From Faecalicatena orotica (GTDB taxonomy: Bacteria > Bacillota > Clostridia > Lachnospirales > Lachnospiraceae): a DNA stretch of 64,000 nucleotides. The DNA is taken from positions 62,001 to 126,000 of the forward strand of contig NZ_QGDL01000016.1 in assembly GCF_003149245.1 (NCBI RefSeq), written 5' to 3'. Shown here piece by piece: positions 37,901 through 46,235 of this stretch. The first letter of the stretch is position 1. Every line of letters starts with the position of its first letter. The notes under the pieces were generated by a model. That model saw only the letters and a program-made list of their open reading frames with translations, did not search any database and was not told the DNA's origin. Position numbers and translations under genes: made by a program.

Positions 37901-38083
37901 AAGATTAAGGTTACCTATGAAGGAAGTGAAAAAGCGGAGAATGTTTTTGCCAAATATGGCAGGGAGATTGGTAGTGAGGTTCTGGCAAATGAAGTTGTAA
38001 AAGCGCAGCCGTCAGGATATGTGAAAGAATGGAAGATTAACGGCGAGGCTGTTACAATGGGTGTTGAGAAAGAAGGGATGTAA
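34928..38083 (+). CDS. ileS: Isoleucyl-tRNA synthetase (long, type-2-like)
   Basis: IleRS charges tRNA-Ile and edits mischarged valine. The protein has 1,051 residues with the class I HIGH motif (PHIGH, His55) and KMSKS (from Lys601). The connective editing domain includes [11 protein letters not shown], and an anticodon-binding domain follows. Length and the opening [20 protein letters not shown] resemble the eukaryote-like IleS2 branch, which is often mupirocin-insensitive; that property is inference. A Cys pair appears in ECECGHQ and in [10 protein letters not shown]. It starts 32 bp after the T-box terminator with GAAAGGAAG upstream. Confidence 0.95.
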   Translation: [1051 protein letters not shown]

Positions 38084-38088
38084 ATTTT

Positions 38089-40563
38089 ATGTATAGTAAA
38101 AGATTTGCAAAAGAAACGTTTAAGGAAACTGTAAAAGATAATGTGAAGACATTATACCGCAAGAAGATTGAGGAGGCGACTCCCCAGCAGATTTTCCAGG
38201 CTGTATCCTATGCGGTTAAGGACATCATTATTGATGACTGGCTGGCGACTCAGGCAGAGTACAGGAAGCAGGATGCCAAGACGGTATATTATATGTCAAT
38301 GGAGTTCCTGATGGGCCGTGCACTTGGCAATAACCTGATCAATATGACTGCTTATAAAGAAGTGAAAGAAGCGCTGGAAGAGATGAACATTGATCTGAAC
38401 GCGATTGAAGACCAGGAGCCGGATGCGGCTCTTGGAAACGGCGGTCTGGGACGTCTGGCTGCATGTTTCCTGGATTCTCTGGCGACACTTAACTATCCGG
38501 CTTACGGATGCGGAATCCGCTACCGTTACGGAATGTTCAAGCAGAAGATCGAGAACGGATATCAGGTCGAGACTCCGGATGACTGGTTAATGGAAGGAAA
38601 TCCGTTCGAACTGCGCAGGGAAGAGTATGCAAAGGAAATCCGTTTCGGCGGTACGATTCGTTTTGAGAAAGACCCGGTAACCGGAAAGGATAAGTTCATT
38701 CAGGAAAATTATGAATCTGTTATGGCGATCCCTTATGATATGCCGATCGTCGGATATGGCAACCATGTTGTAAACACACTGCGTATCTGGGATGCACAGG
38801 CGATTACGAACTTCTCTCTGGAATCCTTTGACAGAGGGGATTACCACAAGGCCGTGGAACAGGAGAACCTGGCGAAGATGATTGTTGACGTACTCTATCC
38901 AAACGATAATCATTATGCAGGAAAAGAACTGCGTCTGAAACAGCAGTATTTCTTCATTTCAGCCAGCCTTCAGGCAATGATCGAGAAGTATAAAAAGGAT
39001 CATGATGATATTAAGAAGCTGTATGAAAAAGTAAAAATCCAGATGAATGATACCCACCCGACTGTTGCAGTTCCTGAGCTGATGCGCCTTTTGATCGACG
39101 TGGAAGGACTGGACTGGGAAGAGGCATGGGATGTAACAACAAAGACTTGTGCATATACGAACCATACGATCATGTCAGAGGCACTGGAGAAATGGCCGAT
39201 CGACCTGTTCTCTAAGCTTCTCCCTCGTATTTACCAGATCGTACAGGAAATCGACCGCCGTTTTATCGAGCAGGTCCGCAGACAGTATCCGGGCAATGAA
39301 GAAAAAGTCAGAAAGATGGCAATCTTAAGAGATAATCAGGTGCGTATGGCACATATGGCTATCATTGCAGGCTTTTCTGTAAATGGTGTTGCACAGCTCC
39401 ATACGGAGATTCTGAAGCATCAGGAGCTGAAGGATTTCTATGAGATGATGCCGGAGAAGTTTAATAATAAGACAAACGGTATTACACAAAGACGTTTCCT
39501 CCTCCACGGCAATCCGCTGCTTGCAGACTGGATCACAGGGCTGATCGGGGACGGATGGATCACAGACCTCTCCAAGATCTCCAACCTGAAGCCGTATGTA
39601 AACGATGAGAGATTCAGAAAAGAATTTATGCAGATCAAGTACAAGAATAAGGAACGTCTGGCAAAGTATATCAAGGAGCATAACGGCATTGACGTAGATC
39701 CGAGGTCAATTTTCGATGTGCAGGTTAAACGCCTCCACGAGTACAAACGCCAGCTTTTGAATATCCTCCATATCATGTATCTGTATAACCAGATCAAGGA
39801 GCATCCGGAGATGTCCTTCTATCCGAGAACATTTATCTTTGGTGCAAAGGCTGCGGCAGGGTATTTAAGAGCGAAAGAGACGATCAAGCTGATCAACTCC
39901 GTGGCAGACGTTGTGAACAACGACAGAAGCATCAACGGAAAGATCAAGGTCGTATTTATTGAAGACTACCGTGTATCCAATGCAGAGCTGTTATTTGCAG
40001 CGGCTGATGTCAGCGAACAGATATCCACTGCATCAAAAGAGGCGTCTGGTACAGGTAACATGAAGTTTATGTTAAACGGTGCGCCGACTCTGGGAACTAT
40101 GGATGGTGCAAATGTTGAGATCGTGGAAGAAGTAGGGGAAGAGAATGCATTTATCTTCGGCCTGAGTTCAGAAGAAGTTATTAATTACGAGAACAACGGC
40201 GGCTACAATCCGATCGACATTTACTTCAATGACTGGGAATTAAAGCGTGTTGTTGACCAGCTGATGGACGGTACTTATGCTAACGGCAACCATGAGATGT
40301 ACAAGAACCTGTACAACGCACTTCTGAATACACAGAGCACAAACAAGGCCGATATGTATTTCATCCTGAAGGATTTCCGTTCTTATGCGGAGGCCCAGAA
40401 GAGGGTGGAGGCAGCATACCGTGATGAGCAGAGATGGTCCAGAATGGCAATGCTTAATACCGCGTGCAGCGGCAAGTTTACATCAGACAGAACAATCGAG
40501 GAGTACGTGCAGGACATCTGGAAACTGGAAAAGGTGTATGTACCATCAGGACAGCCGGAATAG
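38089..40563 (+). CDS. glgP: Glycogen/starch phosphorylase
   Basis: GlgP releases glucose-1-phosphate from alpha-1,4-glucans using pyridoxal phosphate. The protein has 824 residues. It shows GRLAACFLDSLATL, the RRQYPGNEEKVRKMAIL region, KRLHEYKRQLLN, and the PLP-site block EASGTGNMKFMLNGAPTLGT, which contains the cofactor Lys. It starts 5 bp after ileS, probably as part of the same transcript. That would place glycogen use partly under T-box control (inference). Confidence 0.95.
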   Translation: MYSKRFAKETFKETVKDNVKTLYRKKIEEATPQQIFQAVSYAVKDIIIDDWLATQAEYRKQDAKTVYYMSMEFLMGRALGNNLINMTAYKEVKEALEEMNIDLNAIEDQEPDAALGNGGLGRLAACFLDSLATLNYPAYGCGIRYRYGMFKQKIENGYQVETPDDWLMEGNPFELRREEYAKEIRFGGTIRFEKDPVTGKDKFIQENYESVMAIPYDMPIVGYGNHVVNTLRIWDAQAITNFSLESFDRGDYHKAVEQENLAKMIVDVLYPNDNHYAGKELRLKQQYFFISASLQAMIEKYKKDHDDIKKLYEKVKIQMNDTHPTVAVPELMRLLIDVEGLDWEEAWDVTTKTCAYTNHTIMSEALEKWPIDLFSKLLPRIYQIVQEIDRRFIEQVRRQYPGNEEKVRKMAILRDNQVRMAHMAIIAGFSVNGVAQLHTEILKHQELKDFYEMMPEKFNNKTNGITQRRFLLHGNPLLADWITGLIGDGWITDLSKISNLKPYVNDERFRKEFMQIKYKNKERLAKYIKEHNGIDVDPRSIFDVQVKRLHEYKRQLLNILHIMYLYNQIKEHPEMSFYPRTFIFGAKAAAGYLRAKETIKLINSVADVVNNDRSINGKIKVVFIEDYRVSNAELLFAAADVSEQISTASKEASGTGNMKFMLNGAPTLGTMDGANVEIVEEVGEENAFIFGLSSEEVINYENNGGYNPIDIYFNDWELKRVVDQLMDGTYANGNHEMYKNLYNALLNTQSTNKADMYFILKDFRSYAEAQKRVEAAYRDEQRWSRMAMLNTACSGKFTSDRTIEEYVQDIWKLEKVYVPSGQPE

Positions 40564-40572
40564 GAGGCGTTT

Positions 40573-41535
40573 ATGAATTATTACGACACTTATAATTATA
40601 CAACATCAGCGGCGGACAGGATACTTGCGGGTATACTTGCAATCTATGTTATCGTGCTGCTTGTCTTTTTCCTGTTTTATGTAATTAGTTATGTTTTCAA
40701 GGGTATCGGCATGTATACCATTGCAAAGCGCCAGGGAATGGATTATCCGTGGCTTGCATTTATCCCTTTTGCCAGGACATATCTCCACGGAGAACTGGCT
40801 GGGCGGATCAGCCTGAAGAACAAAGGAATTAAGAACCCGGGAATCTGGCTTCTTGTCATGCCCTTTATATTTGGTGCGGTGAACTTCGTATTCTATATGA
40901 TATTATGGGCAGTCGGGATCGGTGCATTTGCAGATACCTTTACAGGTGCCATGTATGGATATCAGTACGGATACGGTGATCCCCATGTCAGCACCGGACT
41001 GATCATGGGCCTGATTATACTCTTCGCCATCTGGATGATTACTGCGGTACTCTACGGCGCAGTTTACAAAGTGCTGGGGGTTCTTGTGAATCACCAGATA
41101 CTGGAGAAGTTTACAACAAAAAATATGTCCGTTGCCCATGCAGTACTGAGCACATTGATCCCGCTTTATGAGTCAATCTGCCTCTTTGTTATGAGGAATA
41201 AGGACTATAATCCGGGAATGGAACCGGATCTTGGACGGCCGTTTATGCAGTCACCTCCTCCGGTAATGCCGCCGCAGGGGGGACCTGTACCGGGACCTCA
41301 CATGGGACCGGAAGTGCCGGTACCTCCGGCTGAGCCCGGGATGCCAGTACAGGCGGAAACACCTGTACCGCCGGTGCAGGCCCCCACTGAAGGGGAACGT
41401 CCGGCAGAGCATGAAGTTCATGCGCCGGTTGAACCGCCTGCACAGGATGTGATTCATCTGGGAACATCTGCGGAAAATACAGAGAATGCTCCTTCAGAAC
41501 CTCTGACAGACAGTCAGGACAGAACACCGTTATAA
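40573..41535 (+). CDS. Multi-pass membrane protein with Pro-rich cytoplasmic tail
   Basis: A 320-residue protein. Residues about 15-215 hold four to five hydrophobic helices (LAGILAIYVIVLLVFFLFYV; IWLLVMPFIFGAVNFVFYMI; LIMGLIILFAIWMITAVLY). Residues about 225-320 form a Pro/Glu/Val-rich low-complexity tail (PPPVMPPQGGPVPGP). I do not recognise a named family. The gene follows glgP by 9 bp with AGGAGG, so it is probably cotranscribed. A terminator follows. Confidence 0.75.
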   Translation: MNYYDTYNYTTSAADRILAGILAIYVIVLLVFFLFYVISYVFKGIGMYTIAKRQGMDYPWLAFIPFARTYLHGELAGRISLKNKGIKNPGIWLLVMPFIFGAVNFVFYMILWAVGIGAFADTFTGAMYGYQYGYGDPHVSTGLIMGLIILFAIWMITAVLYGAVYKVLGVLVNHQILEKFTTKNMSVAHAVLSTLIPLYESICLFVMRNKDYNPGMEPDLGRPFMQSPPPVMPPQGGPVPGPHMGPEVPVPPAEPGMPVQAETPVPPVQAPTEGERPAEHEVHAPVEPPAQDVIHLGTSAENTENAPSEPLTDSQDRTPL

Positions 41536-41566
41536 ATTTTTAAGAAAAGGGGTCTGCCCCCTTAAC

Positions 41567-41602
41567 GCCCTTCATATATATAATTATATGGAGGGCTTTT
41601 TT
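41567..41602 (+). terminator. Terminator that contains the spoIID ribosome-binding site
   Basis: GCCCTTCATATA (41567-41578) pairs with TATATGGAGGGC (41585-41596), one U-G pair, loop TATAAT, followed by six T. The 3' arm holds GGAGGG, the ribosome-binding site for the ATG at 41603. Confidence 0.85.
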
Positions 41603-42592
41603 ATGGGACAACGTTACATGCGTCAGAAAGCAAAAACAATCGGTTCATTCCTTATTATTTTGATTTTACTTCCCTATATAGTGGCTGTATTTGTAAACGG
41701 TGCGGATATGGAAGTGATCGGCAAGAACGGCGGTGCCTATGTGCAGGTAAAAAAGACAGCAGAGGACGGTACAAAGCAGGTGCTGGAAGTACCGTGGGAA
41801 GAATATTTTATAGGAGTGCTGGCAAGGGAAATGCCGGAGACTTATGAAAAAGAGGTCCTGAAGGCACAGGCAGTAGTTATCCGCACAAATCTGTATAAAA
41901 CTCTTGACGGTGATGGGGATAAAGTTCTGACGGAGAGCTACCTGTGTGAAAAAGATCTGGAAAAAAAGTGGGACGCGGCAGACTATGACGCAAATTATAA
42001 GAAACTGAAGGCGGCAGTGGATGAGACGGCGAATCAGGTATTATACTATAATGATACATATGCTATGGTTCCGTTCCACCAGTCCAGCAACGGAAAAACA
42101 AGGAGCGGACAGGAAGTCCTCGGAAGCGGGGACTATCCGTATTTAGTGGTAAAGGAATGCCCGCTCGACAAGGAAGCAGACGATGAGATGCACGTCTATA
42201 CCATGGATTACAAGGAGATACAGACAAAGTGTCAGGCATTTCTGGTTGCCGTGGACAAAGAAAATGCAGAAAAAACATACAGCTTTGCAGATTTTGAGAT
42301 ACAGGAGTATGATTCTGCCGGTTATGTTTCAAAACTCAGAATAGGCGATACAGTCTGCACAGGAGATCAGTTCCGGGATGCATTGACACTGGCTTCCAGC
42401 GCATTTTCACTACAGGATGCGGACGGGAAGCTGCGTATCACAACCTCAGGCAGGGGGCATGGTTTGGGAATGAGCCAGTGGACCGCGAATGAGATGGCAA
42501 AAGAGGGGAAAAGCTGTGAAGAAATCCTTCAAAATTTTTTTGAAGGAACAAAAATGACAGATGGCGGAGAAATATTTTCAAAAATCGAATAA
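41603..42592 (+). CDS. spoIID: Stage II sporulation protein D (SpoIID), lytic transglycosylase
   Basis: SpoIID cuts peptidoglycan during engulfment of the forespore, with SpoIIM and SpoIIP in the DMP complex. One N-terminal membrane helix (IGSFLIILILLPYIVAVFV) is followed by the SpoIID domain. VPWEEYFIGVLAREMPETYEKEVLKAQ gives the likely catalytic Glu, then HQSSNGKTRSGQEV and the C-terminal TSGRGHGLGMSQWTANEMA follow. I start at 41603, since the hairpin ribosome-binding site GGAGGG precedes it. The next gene is SpoIIQ-like, the usual clostridial pairing. Confidence 0.93.
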   Translation: MGQRYMRQKAKTIGSFLIILILLPYIVAVFVNGADMEVIGKNGGAYVQVKKTAEDGTKQVLEVPWEEYFIGVLAREMPETYEKEVLKAQAVVIRTNLYKTLDGDGDKVLTESYLCEKDLEKKWDAADYDANYKKLKAAVDETANQVLYYNDTYAMVPFHQSSNGKTRSGQEVLGSGDYPYLVVKECPLDKEADDEMHVYTMDYKEIQTKCQAFLVAVDKENAEKTYSFADFEIQEYDSAGYVSKLRIGDTVCTGDQFRDALTLASSAFSLQDADGKLRITTSGRGHGLGMSQWTANEMAKEGKSCEEILQNFFEGTKMTDGGEIFSKIE

Positions 42593-42634
42593 GGCGTCAT
42601 TTTTCTGGCAAAAATATAGCCAGAGGTGATGAAT

Positions 42635-43378
42635 ATGAATAAGAATGAAAAGCCGTTTTCTTTAAAAGGGAAAGGCGCAGCAGTCGGTATCGTAATCTGC
42701 TTTGTAGCTGTAATTGTAATGGTAGGAGCATTTACATTTAACAATTATCAGAAAAAATTAGATGAGCAGTTAGCAAAAGCCGAAGAACAAACAGAACAGT
42801 TAGCAAAAGAGAAGAGTGAAGCAACTACGGCAAATGACATTGTACTGCCGGAAGCAGAAGGTAATACATCAACAGAAAATGAAACAGAAGACAATGAAAG
42901 CACTACACCGGAAAGCACGGCAGATAACTCTGCAACAGCATCAGGGGCTTCCGACGTATGGTTCAGCGAGGAAAGTGTCCTCGAATGGCCTGCAAGCGGA
43001 GCAATCCTGATCAACTACAGCATGGACAAGACAGTTTATTTTTCAACACTGGAGCAGTATAAGTATAACCCGGCACTGGTAATCGGCGGAGAAGTAGGAG
43101 AAACAATTGCAGCATCCGCAGCCGGTATCGTAACAAACGTGGAGCAGTCCGCTCAGACAGGGACAACTGTTACCCTTGATATGGGGAACGGATATACAGC
43201 GGTATACGGGCAGCTCAAAGAAGTACCTCTGCAGATCGGCGACTATGTAGCAGCCGGTGAGACAGTAGGGTATCTCAGCGAACCAACAAAATACTACAGC
43301 GTAGAAGGAACCAATCTCTATTTTGAAATACTCAAAGACGGAGAACCAGTCAATCCTTTAGATTTCATGGAATCATAG
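42635..43378 (+). CDS. M23-like (LytM) protein, SpoIIQ-type, with degenerate active site
   Basis: A 247-residue protein with one N-terminal membrane helix (AAVGIVICFVAVIVMVGAF), a coiled, then Thr/Glu/Ser-rich linker, and a C-terminal LytM-like beta fold (YNPALVIGGEVGETIAASAAGIVTNV ... LYFEILKDGEPVNPLDFM). The M23 metal residues are absent: the HxH region reads NLYFEI and the first His/Asp region reads YNPALVIGG. SpoIIQ of Bacillus is likewise inactive and docks SpoIIIAH across the engulfment septum. Position after spoIID supports that role. ATG 42635 follows AGAGGTG. Confidence 0.85.
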   Translation: MNKNEKPFSLKGKGAAVGIVICFVAVIVMVGAFTFNNYQKKLDEQLAKAEEQTEQLAKEKSEATTANDIVLPEAEGNTSTENETEDNESTTPESTADNSATASGASDVWFSEESVLEWPASGAILINYSMDKTVYFSTLEQYKYNPALVIGGEVGETIAASAAGIVTNVEQSAQTGTTVTLDMGNGYTAVYGQLKEVPLQIGDYVAAGETVGYLSEPTKYYSVEGTNLYFEILKDGEPVNPLDFMES

Positions 43379-43407
43379 CAAATACAAATTCAAATGGATT
43401 AAATTAC

Positions 43408-43456
43408 AAATTTGTCAAGTAAGTACGGTACATCGAACTTACTTGACAAATTTTCA
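43408..43456 (+). terminator. Terminator after the SpoIIQ-like gene
   Basis: AAATTTGTCAAGTAAGT (43408-43424) pairs perfectly with ACTTACTTGACAAATTT (43437-43453), 17 bp, 12-base loop, then TCATTTA. The T-tract overlaps the stem end. Confidence 0.8.
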
Positions 43457-43712
43457 TTTAAGTTCGATTGTGAATTGAAGCAGATAAAACCGGGGGTTCT
43501 CTTAGAAGGGGGGGGATCCCCATTTTTATTCCCGCGTGGTATTTGACTTTGAATGGAAACAGGTTAGATGTTTTACTGTATATGTCTGGATTTTGAGTCT
43601 GAATATAACATTAAAAACAAAACGATTAAGTCTAAATAAAACATAAAACAGGTAATTATATATAAAAAAGGAAGATAAAATATGGATAATATGCTTAAAA
43701 TAAACAAATAAG

Positions 43713-43741
43713 TTGACATTTTAAAACCATGAGAATATTAT
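43713..43741 (+). promoter_or_regulatory. Promoter of the fucoside operon
   Basis: TTGACA (43713-43718) and TATTAT (43736-43741), 17-bp spacing. It leaves an 85-90 base leader before the binding-protein gene. Confidence 0.8.
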
Positions 43742-43793
43742 AAAGATGAAACGATTTACTTCTGCAGAGGTGAAAAAACAGTCACGATACACC

Positions 43794-43809
43794 GGTTATT
43801 AAAATAACC
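43794..43809. promoter_or_regulatory. Inverted repeat in the fucoside operon leader (possible operator)
   Basis: GGTTATT-AA-AATAACC, flanked by CC and AGG, 25 bp before the start codon and downstream of the promoter. It could be a repressor site for one of the LacI proteins at the end of the locus; this is inference. Confidence 0.45.
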
Positions 43810-43834
43810 AGGTAAAAAAGAGGAGGTATGTGTT

Positions 43835-45208
43835 ATGAAAAAGAGAATAGCAGCAGTTCTTTTATCAGCAGCTATGGTTGTAACAACATTGGCGGGTTGC
43901 GGTAATTCTTCTTCTGACCCCGCAAAAAAAGATTCTGGCTCCAAGGATGCACAGGCTGAAACTGATTATGATGTTGAAAACAGAGAATACAAAGATGTTA
44001 AGATAACAATTCATACCAGATGGGACACCGGAGATGTATCCGGTCCTCTTTATCAGAATATTGTAGAAGGCTTTATGGAAAAATATCCGGGAATCAAGGT
44101 GGAACAAATCAATATTCCAACGGAGTCTGAATGGCTTAATTCAGAATCAGTGCTTATGTCCGATAAAGATTCTATGCCCAATATTATTGTTGAGTATGGC
44201 GGCTCCCGGACTGCAGAGTATGTAAATTCAAACCTTATCGTTAACATGGACCCGTATTATGAGCAGTATCCGGAATGGAAAGAAAGCTTTAACTCTATGG
44301 GCGACAGCCTCACAGACTATTCAAGCTACGGGGCGGAAGGGACTTATGGTGTGCCATTTACAGCATATCAGGTTATGCTTTTCTACAACGAAGATATATT
44401 AAGCCAAAACGGGATTGACCCTGCATCAATCGTGAGCTGGGACGACCTTATGGCAGCATGTGAGAAACTGAAAGCAAACGGTGTGCAGCCTTTCGAAATG
44501 GGTGAAAAAGATGACTATCGTTTTGGACACCTGCATTCAGCATTAAATTATAAGACCTTTGGCTGTGATATGGCGGAAAAGCTCGGCAGCCGTGAAGTTT
44601 CCTATGACGGAGAAGAACAGACAGAAATATACCAGATGATTATTGACGCATATGAAAAAGGATACCTTGGAACAAATCTGCTCGGAAACGATGACGGGCA
44701 GGAAAGAGCGCTCTTTAATACCGGGAAATCTGCGTTTTTATTCATGGGAACATGGTTCTGTGCAGAAGATCATACAGGGCTGGAGCTCTTTGAAAATGAG
44801 AAGATCCATGCACTTCGTATGCCTTATGTGAATGAAGAATATAAGCTGAATGACATGGGCGGCGGAAATGAGGCTTATTACGCAGTTGATACAGGAGACG
44901 CTGATGAAGTGGCAGCATCCGTACTGTTTTTGAAGTACATGACAAGTGAGAGCGTAGTAAAAGAGTTTGTTGAAGGATATCCGACACCGGTATGTGTAAA
45001 TGTTACAGCCGAAGGTGGTAATTACTTAAGCCAGGAGGCGGCAGAGATTATTGCTGAGACCGAAGATGTACGCGGGGACATTGAGAACTATGACAGCGCA
45101 ACACATATGATTAATACAGTCCGTCAGGCACTTCAGAGTATTGCGATGGACGCAGATGCAAAGTCAGTCGGCAAAACCATTGTAGACACGATCAAGCAAT
45201 ATGAATAA
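43835..45208 (+). CDS. ABC sugar transporter substrate-binding lipoprotein (fucoside locus)
   Basis: A 457-residue extracellular sugar-binding protein. The lipobox TLAGC has Cys22; a Ser/Asp/Lys linker follows, then an SBP_1-type domain (VKITIHTRWDTGDVSGPLYQNIVEGFMEKYPGIKVEQI; YGVPFTAYQVMLFYNEDILSQNGIDP). It probably binds fucose-containing oligosaccharides, as inferred from the three fucosidases downstream. RBS AGGAGG. A hairpin separates it from the permeases. Confidence 0.93.
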   Translation: MKKRIAAVLLSAAMVVTTLAGCGNSSSDPAKKDSGSKDAQAETDYDVENREYKDVKITIHTRWDTGDVSGPLYQNIVEGFMEKYPGIKVEQINIPTESEWLNSESVLMSDKDSMPNIIVEYGGSRTAEYVNSNLIVNMDPYYEQYPEWKESFNSMGDSLTDYSSYGAEGTYGVPFTAYQVMLFYNEDILSQNGIDPASIVSWDDLMAACEKLKANGVQPFEMGEKDDYRFGHLHSALNYKTFGCDMAEKLGSREVSYDGEEQTEIYQMIIDAYEKGYLGTNLLGNDDGQERALFNTGKSAFLFMGTWFCAEDHTGLELFENEKIHALRMPYVNEEYKLNDMGGGNEAYYAVDTGDADEVAASVLFLKYMTSESVVKEFVEGYPTPVCVNVTAEGGNYLSQEAAEIIAETEDVRGDIENYDSATHMINTVRQALQSIAMDADAKSVGKTIVDTIKQYE

Positions 45209-45248
45209 ATGGGAATCCATGAATTCTGACTGCTAGACCGGATAATAA

Positions 45249-45290
45249 GATGTGTGGACCTTGCAGACATTTCGGAAGGGTTCACACATC
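45249..45290 (+). terminator. Hairpin between binding-protein and permease genes (fucoside locus)
   Basis: GATGTGTG (45249-45256) pairs with CACACATC (45283-45290), with further partial pairing GGACC/GGGTT inside. There is no T run. It is placed like the hairpin at 21395-21418, which fits transcript stabilisation or partial attenuation after the highly needed binding protein. Confidence 0.5.
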
Positions 45291-45309
45291 GGGTCAGGAG
45301 GTAAAACGT

Positions 45310-46206
45310 ATGTTTTTTTCATCCAGCAAATACAGAAAGACATTTCTGAAATCAATGCTTTTTGTCCTGCCCGGCGTTGCGATCACTGTCATCTTTGTTA
45401 TTTACCCGGTTATCAATACATTCTGGTTATCACTAAATGACTGGAACGGTGTTGCGACATCACCGGTGTCATGGGTAGGATTGAATAATTATATTAAAGT
45501 TTTTACGAGTGAAAAGTTCTGGAACAGTATGCTGAATGCAGTGTACTTCATGATCGGCGGGTTTGTAGTACTGATGCCCGTTGCTTTCGGAATGGCACTT
45601 TTGGTTACTTCGAAGATTAGGTTTACGAAGTTCTTCAAGGCATCTTACCTGATGCCGGTTATGTTAGGAACAACGGCAGTCGGCTTAATGTGGACATTCA
45701 TGCTGAATTCTGATTTTGGTATTTTTGCCCAGTTCTTAAGGGCTGTCGGACTCGGGGACGCGGTTATAAACTGGCTGGCGACACCAACGGTGAATATTTG
45801 GTGCGTAGTTCTGGTCAACGAGTGGATGTATGCCGGCTATAACATGCTGATCTTTGCGGCGGGTATTGTTGCAATACCGGGAGACGTACATGATGCGGCA
45901 CTGCTTGACGGATGTACCGGACTAAAGAAAGTCATTTATGTCATCATACCTCTTTGTAAAAATATGTTCATGGTTTTCTCCGTGCTCTGTGTGACAGGAT
46001 GTCTGAAAGCTTTTGACATCGTATGGGCAATGACGAACGGAGGACCAATCGATTCCAGTGCAACTCCTGCCGTGCTGCTTTATACACAGGGATTCCAGTA
46101 TAAGCTTATGGGGCGGAGCAGTGCAATCGGTATTATTCTCCTCGTTCTGGGCCTTGTTTTATCAGTTTTACTGAATAACGTTATTTTTAAACAGGACAGA
46201 GAATAA
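45310..46206 (+). CDS. ABC carbohydrate transporter permease, MalF type (fucoside locus)
   Basis: A 298-residue permease with about six helices and the EAA-like loop DAALLDGCTGLKKVIYVIIPL. WAMTNGGPIDSSATPAVLLY is typical of MalF. The ATG at 45310 follows CAGGAGGTAAAACGT and is preferred to the 20-codon-longer frame from 45250, whose start lies inside the intergenic hairpin. Confidence 0.92.
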   Translation: MFFSSSKYRKTFLKSMLFVLPGVAITVIFVIYPVINTFWLSLNDWNGVATSPVSWVGLNNYIKVFTSEKFWNSMLNAVYFMIGGFVVLMPVAFGMALLVTSKIRFTKFFKASYLMPVMLGTTAVGLMWTFMLNSDFGIFAQFLRAVGLGDAVINWLATPTVNIWCVVLVNEWMYAGYNMLIFAAGIVAIPGDVHDAALLDGCTGLKKVIYVIIPLCKNMFMVFSVLCVTGCLKAFDIVWAMTNGGPIDSSATPAVLLYTQGFQYKLMGRSSAIGIILLVLGLVLSVLLNNVIFKQDRE

Positions 46207-46235
46207 GGGAACGGACATTCAGAAAGGAGTTATGA

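Noticed and set aside
43490-43530. GGGGGGGATCCCC run as a terminator
   Set aside because: The symmetrical part has no loop and lies well beyond a better terminator at 43408-43456.
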